Shown: positions 37,125 to 49,300 of the stretch, piece after piece
How positions within the stretch are numbered: the first letter of the stretch is position 1
Layout: each line of letters opens with the position of its first letter
The notes under the pieces: generated by a model
Database searches by the model: none
What the model was told of the DNA's origin: nothing
The model's input: the letters and a program-made list of their open reading frames with translations, nothing else
Position numbers and translations under genes: made by a program
From: Daucus carota subsp. sativus
Taxonomy: Eukaryota; Streptophyta; Magnoliopsida; Apiales; Apiaceae
Direction of reading: 5' to 3'
DNA: 64,000 bases
Assembly: GCF_001625215.2 (NCBI RefSeq)
Contig: NC_030384.2
Span: forward strand, 36,738,390-36,802,389

Positions 37125-37915
37125 ATATGTTAGAATCTTGGGAAATTCAATTAACGGAGAGTATTCAATTGAAATTTTAATAGATTATTTTTCATCTATG
37201 AATTTTTATAAATTGTATGTGATTTTGATTTTGTGCGAATTCTTGATAAAAAAATGTCGTAGAATTGATATAGACCCTTTACGATATAAGCACAATACCG
37301 CAAAATCTCATGGATTTTGGTGGAATTTCAAAGAACTTAAAACACACTCAGCAATCCTGCAAAATCCATCATTTTGTTAAATTCAAAATAGATTTTAAAC
37401 AATCTCAATTGAATACCAGCGGATTTTGTAACATAATTTAAAATTTCAACCGAATACCTCAATATTTTAACAAATTTTAAATAATCTCAATCGAATACCC
37501 TCAGATTTCATGAATGAAAAAAATCCTTCAAAATCCCAGTCCAATACACCCACCCTAAAATTTTGAACTATGCTACAAAATCTGGTGATATTCAATCAAG
37601 ATTTTAAATTAAACTTAAAAATATGATGATATTCAATTGGGATTGTTTAAAATCATATGATATTCAAATGCTCGTGGATTTTTGTGGACTTCATTCAATG
37701 TATTTTAAATTTTTTAAAATCTCACAAAAAATAACGAGATTTTGAAGTATTGTACTTAAATCATAAAAAATCTATATAAACTCTGCAACATTTTATCAAG
37801 AATTCACACAAAATCAAAATTTGGTACAATTCATTAAAATTCGTAGACTAAAAATAGGGGGTGTTAAAAATCCTTTAAAATTTCAATTGAAACCCTTAAT
37901 GTGATAAGATTGGAT
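37125..37915. repeat. Cluster of degraded repeats with 'TATTCAATTGGGATTTTAAA'-like words
   Basis: Words related to GTATTCAATTGAAATTTTA and their complements recur about every 60-120 bp in both orientations (for example near 37155, 37400, 37470, 37545, 37590, 37630). The stretch AAATCCCAGTCCAATACACCC near 37535 looks like one MITE terminus. It appears to be several nested, decayed copies of one family; individual borders cannot be set. Confidence 0.5.
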
Positions 37916-38814
37916 ATTAAAATATGTGTTTGAATAATTTTAACTTATTAATAACTTATGAGTTATTAAAAATATATTAATAAAAATAAAAATGATACTT
38001 AGACAACTTATGATCTATGAGTAATTTTATCGGATGAAAAGGTTTTAGAAAATTAAGTGGTGACAGAAATATCTCAAACTAATTTCTGGTTGTAACTCAA
38101 TTTCTAATTTTAAGCCCACTTTTGGATAATTACATAAATATACATTTTTTCAACTTCAAATCGAAAATGAATTAAAATTTGGGTTTTAAACCCAAACAGG
38201 CTCAGCCTCAAGGTCACATTCTATCCCCCGCTCCTCTGTTGTTTTATATAATATTTTGATTTTTGACACATTTTTATTGTTTCGATTGGACTCTTAAATA
38301 TATTACCAATAAAAATATATAAAATTATGTTTTATAAGAGCATTAAAGTGTGTGTCGAGCAGTGAAAAAAAAATAAATGGAACAGAGCCTAGAGGAATAA
38401 TTGTATTTTTTGTTTTTTTTAAACTAGGAGTCATTGTTTTAGTCATAACGAACTATCTTCCGTCACTGATTTTATTCCGGCTAATGAAAAACTTTAATGC
38501 TCAATCAGGTTCAAATTTTGAAAAATAACAACCAACCCCAACTAAAAATTATACTCCGTACTTGTTGGTTACTTTATGAAATATATATTCCAGTAGTCTT
38601 CCTTGTATGGTCTGTACTCCTGGTTGCCTCACCGGGTGAGTTGTTCCGCGGGCCCACTCCTCTCACCCCTTTCTCACAGACAATTCATCAAACACCTGAC
38701 AGCCAACAAACCCTAAAGCAAACATTGCTCCCCTTTCTTTCTTTCTCTTTAAATCCTCTTTAAACAGACAGATTGTAGTATAAACTTTGCGTGAATCCAA
38801 GGGTTTGTTGCCAA

Positions 38815-41390
38815 ATGACATGGAAAATGGAAGCTGTGGAAGAAATCGACCCTGTTCTGGAGAAGATTTGGGATTTGCACGACAAGCTCAGCGATGCTAT
38901 TCACTCTATTTCCAGGACTCATTTTCTTCATTCTGTTAAATCGGTTCTTCGGGCAGATTCGGGGCGGAAGAGAAATGGGTTTGGGGGGGATGAGGAGAAT
39001 GGGAATGGGTTTGTGTTTGTTAAGGGGTTTCCGGTTGATGATTCGGCTATTCGTGAGGCCAAGTCTCTTAATGCTATTCGAACTGCTCTCGAAAACCTCG
39101 AAGACCAGCTGGAGTTTCTCCATGTGAGTTTTCTGTTTTTTGTTAGGGTTTTGTTTGACTTTGTGTAATTGTTGATGTGTATAATGTTTCCCGCTCATTT
39201 GTATGTGGAGTACTACAGTGATTTAGTTGTACATTGATGAAAATTTGATATGTGGATGGGACTATGAGTCTATGACAGTCGATTTGATGCTGCTATGTGC
39301 TTGGTTGTGGTTTTATTGTCTTGTGTTATGGACTGTGGTTGTGATGTTAAACGGAGAGGCACATATAGTGTCTTGTGTAATGTCGGACTGGATTGATGAT
39401 TGTTACTGATTTATGGCCATTGCTTGAAATATTATGCTTGTGAAAATGTCGAAGACCAGCTTGATTTTCACCATGTTTTTTTCTTATGGTTTTGTTCATT
39501 TTTCGAGAGTTTGTTATTGCTTTTACCGCGTTATTATTTACAGAATAGTACTACAGTGACCTAATTATACATAGTTGATTTGATTAAAAATTTCCCAGAC
39601 CTCAATTTGTTTTGGTTTGTGTTTGCTTTGTGATTGTATTGTCTTGTTTTACTGTGGTGATGCTAAATTGGGAGGCACATTTTTATGTAATGTTGGGTTT
39701 GAGTAGTATCATCATTGATATCTGGGCATCACTTTACTATTATGCCATTACGTGGTATGGAAGTTCCTGTAAATTGAATTGTTAACTGTTAAGTTCACTC
39801 TCTGTGTGCTCCTAATCATGCATTTGAATAAAAGAGAAATAGGATCTTCATTTAAGTAGAGTACAACCCAAGTCAGGAATGCTCTTGCTGATGATATATA
39901 TTGTAAAATTAAGACATTGATTGAGGATGGCAGTTATGTATCTGATTAGACTATTTCGTGGCTTCGGAGTTATCGATAAAATTATCAGTTCCTTCAACTT
40001 TCAGCACCCTAGGAGCTTGGATCTGCTAGACTGGAGTGGTGTTTTGAACTAAATAGGAACCTTCAATATTAATTCTAAGGCTGTGTTCACTTGGATGGAA
40101 TGAAATGAGGGGAGAATGGAATGAAAAATTATATAGAAGCTTTAAGGAGAAAGAAGAAAGTATGAGATAATAGTGACAAAATATGAATGTATTCAAATTT
40201 CTTATGAGAAAGATTGTAAAGAAACATGATGTAGAAATGGAATGAAAATTATATACATTTTCTTTGATCAACAACATTTTAGAGTACAAAATTCATTTCA
40301 TTCTCCCTCCATTCCATTCATTCCAAGTGAACACACCTAAGTTTTTAGCCTTTTGGGCAGACCTCGTTGTACAATCTTCTGACGGAACCTCCTGTGGGTA
40401 AACTTGCAAGTTAAAAGGGAGGTGTAGCTCGTTGTTGTACTCCCTAGAGGGATGTTATTCGTTTTAACCCCTCTACCTGTGTTTACACCTCTGACCCTCT
40501 GGGGGTGTATGGCATCCTGTAGACCTGTCATATTTTGGACACAACCACGCTTGGCCTGTAACTAGTATTTTGCAGTCTTAGTCTGGCATATGCTGTGTAG
40601 TGATTGTTCACACCATACTTAATATCATCATTAGGAACCTAATGTTTTTTGCTCTCCTTGCCTTTCTGATCATTAAAGCTGCAATTATATGTCGACCTTT
40701 ATACATATTTTTTGATTCATTTTTTAAGTTAATTGTGCTGTAGTGGTTACACAATTCCCAGATATTGGAAAGAAATTATGAGTATTTTTATTTTAATTGT
40801 ATTAAGAGTGATATCTCCGTACCCTGCACTCATAAGTTACTCCATTTTTTTAATTCTTTCTTTAGACCGTGCAAATTCAGCAGCAAGCTGAAAGAGATGC
40901 TGCAATTGCTCGTTTAGAACAAAGCCGGATTGTTCTTGCTCTGCGTCTAGGTGAGCACCAAGGCAAGAACTATGAAGTCATTGATGAAGCTAGAGCCTTT
41001 GTGGGAACTGTACGAGAGGCTACCAACTTCGCTCCACCTGATAATAATTATTGTTCAGCAGCATGTCCATCTGGTAAGAGTTGCCTGCATCAAGAGGTGA
41101 AGAAATCAAATGCGGTCTTCAAAATTCTCATATCTGGTTTAAATTTTGCCAAGAAAACCATAAAATCAAATCATTTCACTGGGATATTGGGGAATGCAGC
41201 TCTGTTTGCTGTGAGCATGGTGGCATTGCTGCATCTGCAGCAGGCATCTTCCAGGAGCAGATACATTTCACACCTCCCACAAATGCAAGAAGATAATATT
41301 CGTGGGAAAAATGTGACAAAAGTTTCTCGACCTGAGGAGTCTGCATCCAGTGTTCCAGCGCAAATGGATGTCTTGTTGGCTAGGGGTTAA
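38815..41390 (+). CDS. PDV1: Plastid division protein PDV1
   Basis: Two exons (38815..39123, 40866..41390) join in frame to 277 residues; Arabidopsis PDV1 has about 272. The cytosolic part begins EIDPVLEKIWDLHDKLSDAI, then KSLNAIRTALENLEDQLEFLH and a coiled coil through QQQAERDAAIARLEQSRIVLALRL (about 104-130). One membrane span lies at about 220-240 (GILGNAALFAVSMVALLHL). The tail lies in the intermembrane space and ends MDVLLARG with the C-terminal glycine conserved in PDV proteins. PDV1 sits in the outer plastid envelope, recruits the dynamin DRP5B to the division ring and binds PARC6 across the envelope. The first ATG in frame is 38815 and a second at 38827 is possible. The intron contains a Tourist MITE. 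Confidence 0.95.
40079..40337. mobile_element. Tourist-like MITE in the PDV1 intron, 259 bp
   Basis: TAA duplications (40076-40078 and 40338-40340) flank inverted ends: GGCTGTGTTCACTTGG at the left and the complement of CCAAGTGAACACACC at the right. Next to the ends, GGAATGAAATGA-type words mirror TTCATTTCATTC at the other side. The match is close, so the insertion is fairly recent. Confidence 0.88.
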
Positions 41391-42264
41391 GTGTCAATTT
41401 TTTTTCCCCAAACATCTTTGGGTTCAAAAGATGACATTCATTCTAGTGAGTTATTAAGTTTTGAAATGCTTAGGAAAAGCGCAATTATGTACCACGAGTG
41501 TTTAGATGTGCTGGGAATGAGGTTCAAATAGTACCCTCAGATCTTAATGTTCACCCTACTCTTTTAGAAACTTGGTTTGTATATATAACAAATTCTCAGC
41601 TTAGTTCAGCGTCATATATATGAACATTCTTCTTCAGAATGCCATTGTCTTATTGGTAATGAAATTTTTATTTCTTTTATGGACTTGCAACTTTGTATTT
41701 AACGTGCCAGTAATAACTGCAATAGAGCACTGCTGTAGTGCTGCCTGCGTTGTCTTTAAAACTGTTTTTCTTTTCATTTTTTTTTTCAACAACTCCTTGA
41801 GAAAAGAAATGAAAAACGTCAATATTTTTATTACCTTTTTCCAATTTTGAAAAATAATATTTAGGTGCTGATGTGAATTATGCCATGGATGCCAGCAGAG
41901 CAATATGTGAAGAATCTTTATAAACAAAAAAAAATTGATCAATTAATTTTTTACTCCAAATTTTAATAATCTTTTTTCAATCTTGATTCTTGATAGACAA
42001 ATAATAATTTATTTTCACTCTTGATTCTTGATAGATTTTTTTAATTCTTATCACGATTAAAAGTGATTTGACAGCAAATTTTTATAAATTTATTCAAATA
42101 AAAATATCTCTTTCAGGAAAAAGGTATACATATATAAAATTTAAAACTATTTCAAAATATGCGTGTCCAAATTCGTACAAGTCAAGCTGCTAGCCAGCAC
42201 AGCAGTAAACAAGGTCCTGAGAAGCGTAGCGTATCGGCGACCGTCGAGATCCAACAAAGCGAAA
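41391..42264. other. Spacer between PDV1 and the TH1-like gene
   Basis: PDV1 3' flank, AT-rich sequence and the promoter of the next gene. A short tandem repeat of about 37 bp (TCTTGATTCTTGATAGA) lies near 41978-42035. No gene is seen. Confidence 0.55.
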
Positions 42265-44263
42265 ATGTCGCGGCGGCGAGTTCAAATCGACGGCGAAGAT
42301 GAAGATGAAAGTAAAAGAGCAGTAGATTACACAGGCGACTATCTCTCCGTTCCTACCACGCCTTATCTCTTCAACATTCTACAGAAACAAGGTGGACTTT
42401 TACTCTCTTCTTTCTCTACTAATCTTCGTTTGCTCTAAATTTACATATCTAATGTAAATAATGTTCAAGTTGCTTCGTTATAATCGAATACTTTTAGTTT
42501 TCTCACTAATTCAATAGTTATAATCGAATTGTTTATCTGATAATCTGTTTGCAATTTCTATGTTCATTGTCTATTCATTTAAATATAATCGGAGTTGGAT
42601 TCCTCTGATGCTTATTGTATATGGGATATAATTTAGTGCAAGGCTATGATACCGGGAATGTATACGCTGTTTAAACACTAACTTCTTTCGATTCTAAATT
42701 ATGTGTTGAAGATATAGGCATCAGTTTGTTGACCGCCTTCTTTCAGTTTTATGTATACGTGTATTTTATGTTGCGAGGAAGTGTTCAGGATGACCTATTA
42801 AGTAGATAATTTTGGCTCTTCTGTCGAACCTTAATTATGTGCACACCAATTGCGCAGGTGACAAAAAGGTTTTCTTTGCGGATAGAGTATTAAAGTTTAC
42901 TAGCTCAGGGAAGATGAAGAGACGCATTCTTCTTATGACTGATTTTGCAATTTACATTGTTGACCCCGACACCGGTACACTCAAGAGACGGGTCTCTTTA
43001 GCAGCTGTTGAAAAAATTTGTTTGAGTGAATTAAGTGATAATTTCCTTGCCATTGTCATCCCAACTGAATATGATATTCTCTTGGCTAGCACTCGCAAGA
43101 GTGAAATTGTTGCTATGTTACTTGAAGGCACTAAAAGTACATCAGACTATGAACTTGAGGTGTTTTCCTCTAACAGGTAAATGAAAATTACATTGGGTTG
43201 ATTATTAATGTGTTTTTTATCACGTGAAGAATTTATTTTTTTCATGCCTAAAGTATTACACATGTCGCAGTTCTAGATTTTCCTTTTGCTCTGCATCCTG
43301 TTTCTCTTTGGTCTAATATTTTAAGTGTAATTGTCAATTTTATTTATTTTCATCTATTTGCAACCTTCATACTCGATACTTTTGCTAGAAATTATGTTCA
43401 GGATACCCATTGGTTCTTAACTTTATCATGGTGCTGTTTAATCCAGTTTTGTCCATGTTATCTTCTAAATTCTCTCCGGATTGCTTCTGATAAGATCTTT
43501 ATCAACTCATTTTTATACCAAAAATTGGAATTTAAAATAGGATTTATTATAGGGCTTCATATTCAGCTTAGTTCCCCTCTGATGCACAACTTCCCAGCAA
43601 CGTCTAGTGTTCTTTGTTACCTGCTGTCATAACTATGTCTCAAATCTCAATGTTGATCAGTAATATGTTATTGACTACAAAATTGCTCTGACTAGTCATC
43701 CAGTATATGCATACCCTGGGTGATTTGAGATTAATAAAATATATGTAGTCTGTTTTTATCAGATACTTCTTAACTGCTTCAAAGACAGAGCATGGACAGT
43801 TTATTTATGGCATAATAATAAGAGAACTGGTTTAGTGTAGTAGACTAGTCGTATGTTTCTTTGACTGTTTGCTTAGCCGTATTAATAGGTGGTGGAGTTG
43901 TATTATCATCAGTATATCAGTGTTGGTATAAATCCTCTTTATAACAGCTTTTACTCTTTAAGCACTATGTTACCTAAATATATCTCACGTAATATTTTGC
44001 AGTTTTGAGTATAATGCGGCCGCTCATATGGTGAAAGAAATAATATTCGAGGAAGCTGCAGGTTGGTAATAGTGTCATAAATACCTATCAGCAAAATATA
44101 TCTTCGGAAGCTAAATACTAGTGCTATCTGCTAACATATGTTTTCTATCCAGACTACTTAGATTATATACATATGAATGTAGATTAAATTGCATTGCGTC
44201 TTCTCATAGCTTTATGCATCCTTTTATTTAGGTGGAGTTCGAACTAGAATTCTGCGGAAGTGA
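42265..44263 (+). CDS. Small protein with myosin-I tail homology (TH1) domain
   Basis: Four exons (42265..42391, 42858..43176, 44003..44061, 44232..44263) give 178 residues in frame. The N-terminus is basic then acidic (MSRRRVQIDGEDEDESK). From about residue 38 to 165 the sequence follows the TH1 fold of class-I myosins: KKVFFADRVLKFTSSGKMKRRILLMTD, VSLAAVEKICLSELSDNFLAIVIP and YDILLASTRKSEIVAMLLEG. Plants lack class-I myosin motors, so this is a stand-alone tail-like protein. TH1 domains of animal and fungal myosins bind acidic phospholipids, so membrane association is a reasonable inference. The last two exons are very small and the protein ends in a basic GGVRTRILRK, so an alternative 3' end cannot be excluded. 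Confidence 0.8.
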
Positions 44264-46352
44264 TTTGTACTAATGTGAGGCCTACAATCTAAGAAATGTG
44301 GTTTCCAGTGCCTTTGTATTGAAGAATTGAAGGGAGTAATGGCATCTCTTGAAGAATTTAGGGGTATGCTGGCCATCAACTAATTGCATAGAAGTGACAA
44401 ACATTTATGTGATTGCAATTCTTTTCATCTTGTTCCCCAGCCGTGCCAGATGTTGTAGATTATCTCTATACATGATTGCTATTTGTGTATTTGTTTTGAG
44501 TAACAATTCCGTGACTTGTGACAATTGATCTTTCTAAACTGGAAAGGAGAATGTTCACCAATGAGCCCATTTTTTGGTGTACAGTATATTTTTGTAATAC
44601 AGAAAACAGTTTGTAGATATTATTGAATTCTGGTTTCTTTGGAGTATTGTATTGTCTATGTTTGTGAACATGCTTTCTAGCTCAAATATGTAGACTCATT
44701 ATTTGGTTGACACGACACCTTGAGATGTCCCTCTCAAGGCTTTTGAGGCTCTTGTGTTTGGGAATAATGAGAAATAATGTGGACTGTGGAGACATATATT
44801 ACCTTGCAGAGCAACTGGGCAAACAATTGACACGAGAAATCCAGCCAAAGCTACAGGTATTTTTACAGAACCAAGTGGCAGTTCCTTCGGAATAAAAAAA
44901 TTACAGAGTAAAATATTATTTCATTCATTACAACCAACTCTTAGTAATACAGTAGCCAAATTCCAGCATTATCCTTCTGATATTTTCCCCCATTTACCCT
45001 GTCTTGAATAATTCAGAAGTTCCAAATCAAACACTTGGGCAGTCCAATAGTTCCTGGACTCGAGATTTGTAAGCATCAATAGCTAGGGGTACGTTCGAGT
45101 CAGCTGTTAATTCCGGTGCACTGGTTTGCCGATCCAGACCATGTACATCCAGTCAGTGTTGCCAAGCCAGAGCATGTACGCAGTGCAGCAGATAACCAGG
45201 TTTTTCTAGCTCTGACAACTCGAAGTGCTTAAACTGAAACCAGACACATTATTGTGTGCATATTAGTAAAAGAATGAGTAATATCAAGCTTTTGAGTAAT
45301 AAAACTTGCTACGAACATTGATGAATGATGAGACATGAGTCATTAAACCAGAGTTTGAATTGTCCAGTCACATTCTTGTTTTCATAAGTGGTAATCATGT
45401 TAGATCTAAGTAAACTTGCGCATTACAAACATATAAAGCAAAGCGTGCGATGACAAAAAGGCCTAAGATTCTTAGCAGATTCAGATAACATCTCTCATAA
45501 CCAATCACAGTGAAGAAAGCAAATATACATTTGCAGTAATGTATCAAAGTGATGCTATCAACTAGTAATTTTTTATATCTGAAATTTGGGCCCTAGTTTG
45601 TGGAATACCGTCATTATTCCATTACTTACATGTATCAGTAGTTGTTAATATATTAATTCAGCAGAATTATGCTTCTTCTGTTGTTGAGTTTTGTTTATTG
45701 TAGTATATTTGATAAGCATTTGTAGTGGTGGAATATAATTTTTTGGATACGAGCATTACTTTACAAGAGTTTTTAATGTTACTTGATGCTCAAATGTTTA
45801 GTTTTTACTACTGTTCATCTGTCTCAGGACTTGGAGCACTCATCTCATCTCTTTCTCTACAGACGCTTTATCTTCCGCATTGTGGACTCGTCACTCGTTG
45901 GTACCACTCTTCTCTGGACAGGAGGCGGATGGTTTGGTGATACGTGTATTCAAAATATCCACAGCCCTTGAGAGGTAACATATTTTGGAATAAGTGAATA
46001 GCGGAAACTGTTTTAAATTTTAGAGCAGGAACTTACGAGGTGAATTTGCTTGTTTACAGTAATCATCAGTATACCGACACTATCAATGGTGGCGATATGT
46101 AATTTATAAGTAGATTAATGTAACTCTGTGTTAACGTGTCGCTGAAGAATTTGTAGCAAGGCCCAATTAACTGTCTTGCATGTTTTAGATCATTTCATCA
46201 TATAGGAGCGTATTGGTCTGTCCACTACTGTGCTTTTTATCATTTCATGTTAATCTGTCGGTGTGTTCTTGTTCCCGAAGTTCTGAGAATTTTCTATTAT
46301 TGGCCTGCCTTGTAGAGTTTGCATTTAAGGATAAGGTGGATGTGAAGCAGAG
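44264..46352. other. Spacer before the ABCC transporter, with an exon-like remnant
   Basis: It holds the 3' flank of the TH1-like gene and the promoter and leader of the transporter. Short open frames at 44707-44895 and 45783-45971 (plus) resemble no family I know. A minus-strand exon-like block at 45027-45233 is listed separately. Confidence 0.5.
45027..45233 (-). pseudogene. Exon-like remnant of an unrecognised gene
   Basis: On the minus strand, directly after a TTTCAG acceptor, a 69-codon block reads FKHFELSELEKPGYLLHCVH and later LAIDAYKSRVQELLDCPSV before a stop. One in-frame TGA (after ALAWQH) interrupts it, with both sides staying in the same frame. The composition looks protein-like and unlike the surrounding AT-rich spacer. 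No start or further exon was found. It could be a decayed last exon or chance; I do not recognise the family. Confidence 0.35.
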
Positions 46353-49300
46353 ATGGATGTGTTATGGACCTTGTTCTGCGGGAACTCTGATTGTTCAGAA
46401 TACAAACACAGGCCTTGTGGTTCTTACTTAATGGTTGAAACTCATCCCTCATGCATCCGTCATGTGTTGATCTTTGTTTTCGATGTATTACTTTTAGTCA
46501 TGCTCTTAATCAATATATTTTTCAAGAAGCCAAATACATCCGCAAACAGGTTTTGTCGAGTTTCGTGTTTGCAGCTGATATCTGCCATTTATAATGGCGT
46601 CCTGGGATTGGGTTACTTTTGTTTGGGTGTTTTGACATTAGAAGAGAAGTGGAGGAGAAAACAAACGATTGTACCTTTAAATTGGAGGTTGCTAGTTTTG
46701 TTTCATGGACTGACTTGGTTGTTATTGAGTTTAGCCTTGAGTCTTTGGGGAAAGCGTTTCTCAAGAGTCCCAATGTGCATTTTGTCAGTTTTTGCCTTTT
46801 TATACTGGGGAGTTTCTTTTGCTCTGTCTTCTTTTGCTGCCATTGCTCACAAAGAGTTGGCAATGATCATAACCTCCGATGCGCTATCATTTCTTGGTGC
46901 AAGTTTATTATTGCTATGCACTTACAAGCGATTGGTTCACGAAGAAAATGAAAATGATCTTTATAGCCCCTTAAATGGTGACTGCAGTGTTCCCGGTTTG
47001 AAAACTGATCCTGTTGGCATTGTCACTCCACTCAGCAGAGCTGGATTTTTCAGTAAGATGTCTTTTTGGTGGTTGAATCCCTTGATGAAAAAGGGTCGAA
47101 AGAAAACTCTTCAAGATGAAGATATCCCTAAATTGCGCAAAGAAGACCAAGCAGAGACATGCTACTTGCTGTTCACCGAACAACTCAACAAACAGAAAGC
47201 CAAGGATCCATGGACTCGGCCATCAGTTTTAAGGACAATTATTTTATGCCACCAGAGAAACATTCTCATTTCTGGATGCTTTGCACTTCTGAAGATCATC
47301 TCTATATCTGCTGGACCACTGCTTCTTAACGCTTTCATTAACGCCTCTGAAGGTAATGGAAATTTTAAACACGAGGGCTATGTATTAGCTCTGTTGCTTT
47401 TCATTTCAAAGAACTTAGAATCCTTGTCACAAAGACAATGGTACTTTAGGAGCAGACTGATCGGTGTAAAAGTTAGGTCTTTGCTTACAGCAGCCATCTA
47501 CAAGAAGCAGTTGAGATTATCTAATGCTGCAAGAACTGTGCACTCTGCTGGTGAAATAATGAACTATGTTACTGTTGATGCATATAGGATTGGAGAGTTC
47601 CCTTTCTGGTTTCATCAGTTGTGGACAACAAGCCTTCAACTCTGTTTCGCTCTTGTGATCCTTTACCGTGCAGTTGGTCTTGCTACAGTTGCATCATTGG
47701 CTGCAATATTACTTACTGTTCTTTCCAATACCCCCCTTGCTAAATTACAGCACAAATTCCAGTCTAAGCTTATGTTAGCACAAGATGAGAGGCTCAAATT
47801 TAGTTCGGAGGCTCTTGTGAATATGAAGGTTCTGAAACTCTATGCGTGGGAGAATCATTTTAAGAATGCTATAATAAAATTGAGGACAGTGGAGTTTAAA
47901 TGGTTATCTATTGTCCAGTTGCTTAGGGCATATAATAGCTTCCTGTTCTGGTCGTCCCCCGTGTTGGTCTCTGCAGCTACTTTTGGAGCTTGCTATTTCA
48001 TTGGAGTTCCATTGAATGCAAGCAATGTGTTCACCTTTGTTGCAACATTTCGTCTCGTCCAGGATCCTGTGAGATGTATTCCTGATCTTATTGGGGTTGT
48101 TATTCAGGCAAATGTTGCATTTACGAGAATTTTAAATTTTTTAGTGGCGCCTGAATTGGATACCTCAAAAGTACGGCACAATTGGGACGGAAGAAATGCA
48201 AACTGCAACATTGTAATTAAGTCGGCAGATCTCTCATGGGAGGAGAATCCAGTGAAGCTAACACTTCAAAACATCAATTTAGAGGTCAGAGTGGGTGAAA
48301 AGGTCGCTATATGTGGAGAGGTTGGATCAGGCAAGTCGACTCTTCTTGCAGCAATTCTTGGAGAGGTTCCGAAGATTAATGACGGAACTGTAAGTTCTGA
48401 CTTCCTGTTTTACTTCTCCCTTAGAGATGTACAAGTTGTTAGGCGAACTGCTCCTTGCACATCTTTATATTTTAGTTATTAGATATTATACGGCTGCAAC
48501 CTTCATAACACTTACTAATTAGAATGCTCCACTTTGACAGATACAAGTATATGGGAATATTGCCTATGTTCCGCAATCAGCATGGATCCAGACAGGAAGC
48601 ATACGAGATAATATTCTTTTTGGATCTGATCTTGATTGCGAGAGATACCAGAACACAATAGAGATGTGTTCATTGGTAAAGGACCTTGAGCTTCTACCTC
48701 ATGGCGATCTCACTGAAATTGGGGAAAGAGGAGTGAATGTGAGTGGTGGGCAGAAGCAGAGAATTCAGCTTGCTCGTGCACTCTATCAAGATGCAGACAT
48801 ATATCTCTTGGATGATCCATTCAGCGCCGTAGATGCACATACTGCCACCAGTTTATTCAATGTGCGTACCTTCATTGCTGCACCGGTAAATATTATATGT
48901 TGTATCCTTGCTGAGGTCAAATTCTATGCTCTGCAGGATTATGTAATGCACGCTCTGTCAGGAAAAACAGTCTTACTTGTGACTCACCAAGTTGATTTCC
49001 TTCCTGCATTTGATTCTGTTCTGGTGAGTTGAATACTGCATAACTGCACTTCAAAAATTCATAATTTAATTGTATATACGTCGTGATTATCTGATTTTAT
49101 CTTAAATTATGAAAGCGGACAATGTCAATAACACCAGGGGAGTAGTATTTCCTGAAATCCATTTTACTTGATAATGCACCTTAATTAATGGACCAAAACT
49201 CGAAAACACATAAAAATTTAAAATTCTAAAGCCTGTAGTACTTTTATAAATTTTACATATTTTAGACTCTCAAAGATGGCTTGAATCTGACTACACACTT

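Larger units (their letters stand above)
35267..38814. other. Transposon-rich spacer between divergent MTM1 and PDV1 genes
   Basis: The left edge is the MTM1 leader and promoter and the right edge (about 38500-38814) the PDV1 promoter and leader, which carries a telo-box AAACCCTAA near 38707. Between them lie a Stowaway-like and a Tourist-like MITE and a run of degraded repeats. No gene is supported. Confidence 0.6.

Noticed and set aside
44707-44895. Plus-strand 62-residue frame ending EIQPKLQ..QVAVPSE, with an exon-like donor
   Set aside because: It could not be joined in frame to the TH1-like gene or anything else, and there is no known family.
45061-45120. GTTCGAGTC word resembling a tRNA T-loop
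   Set aside because: No acceptor stem, D-arm or anticodon arm could be built around it. No tRNA was found anywhere in the window by eye.
45783-45971. Plus-strand frame with RRFIFRIVDSSLVGTTLLW after an acceptor-like CTACAG
   Set aside because: It may be leader sequence of the ABCC gene; no domain and no continuation were found.
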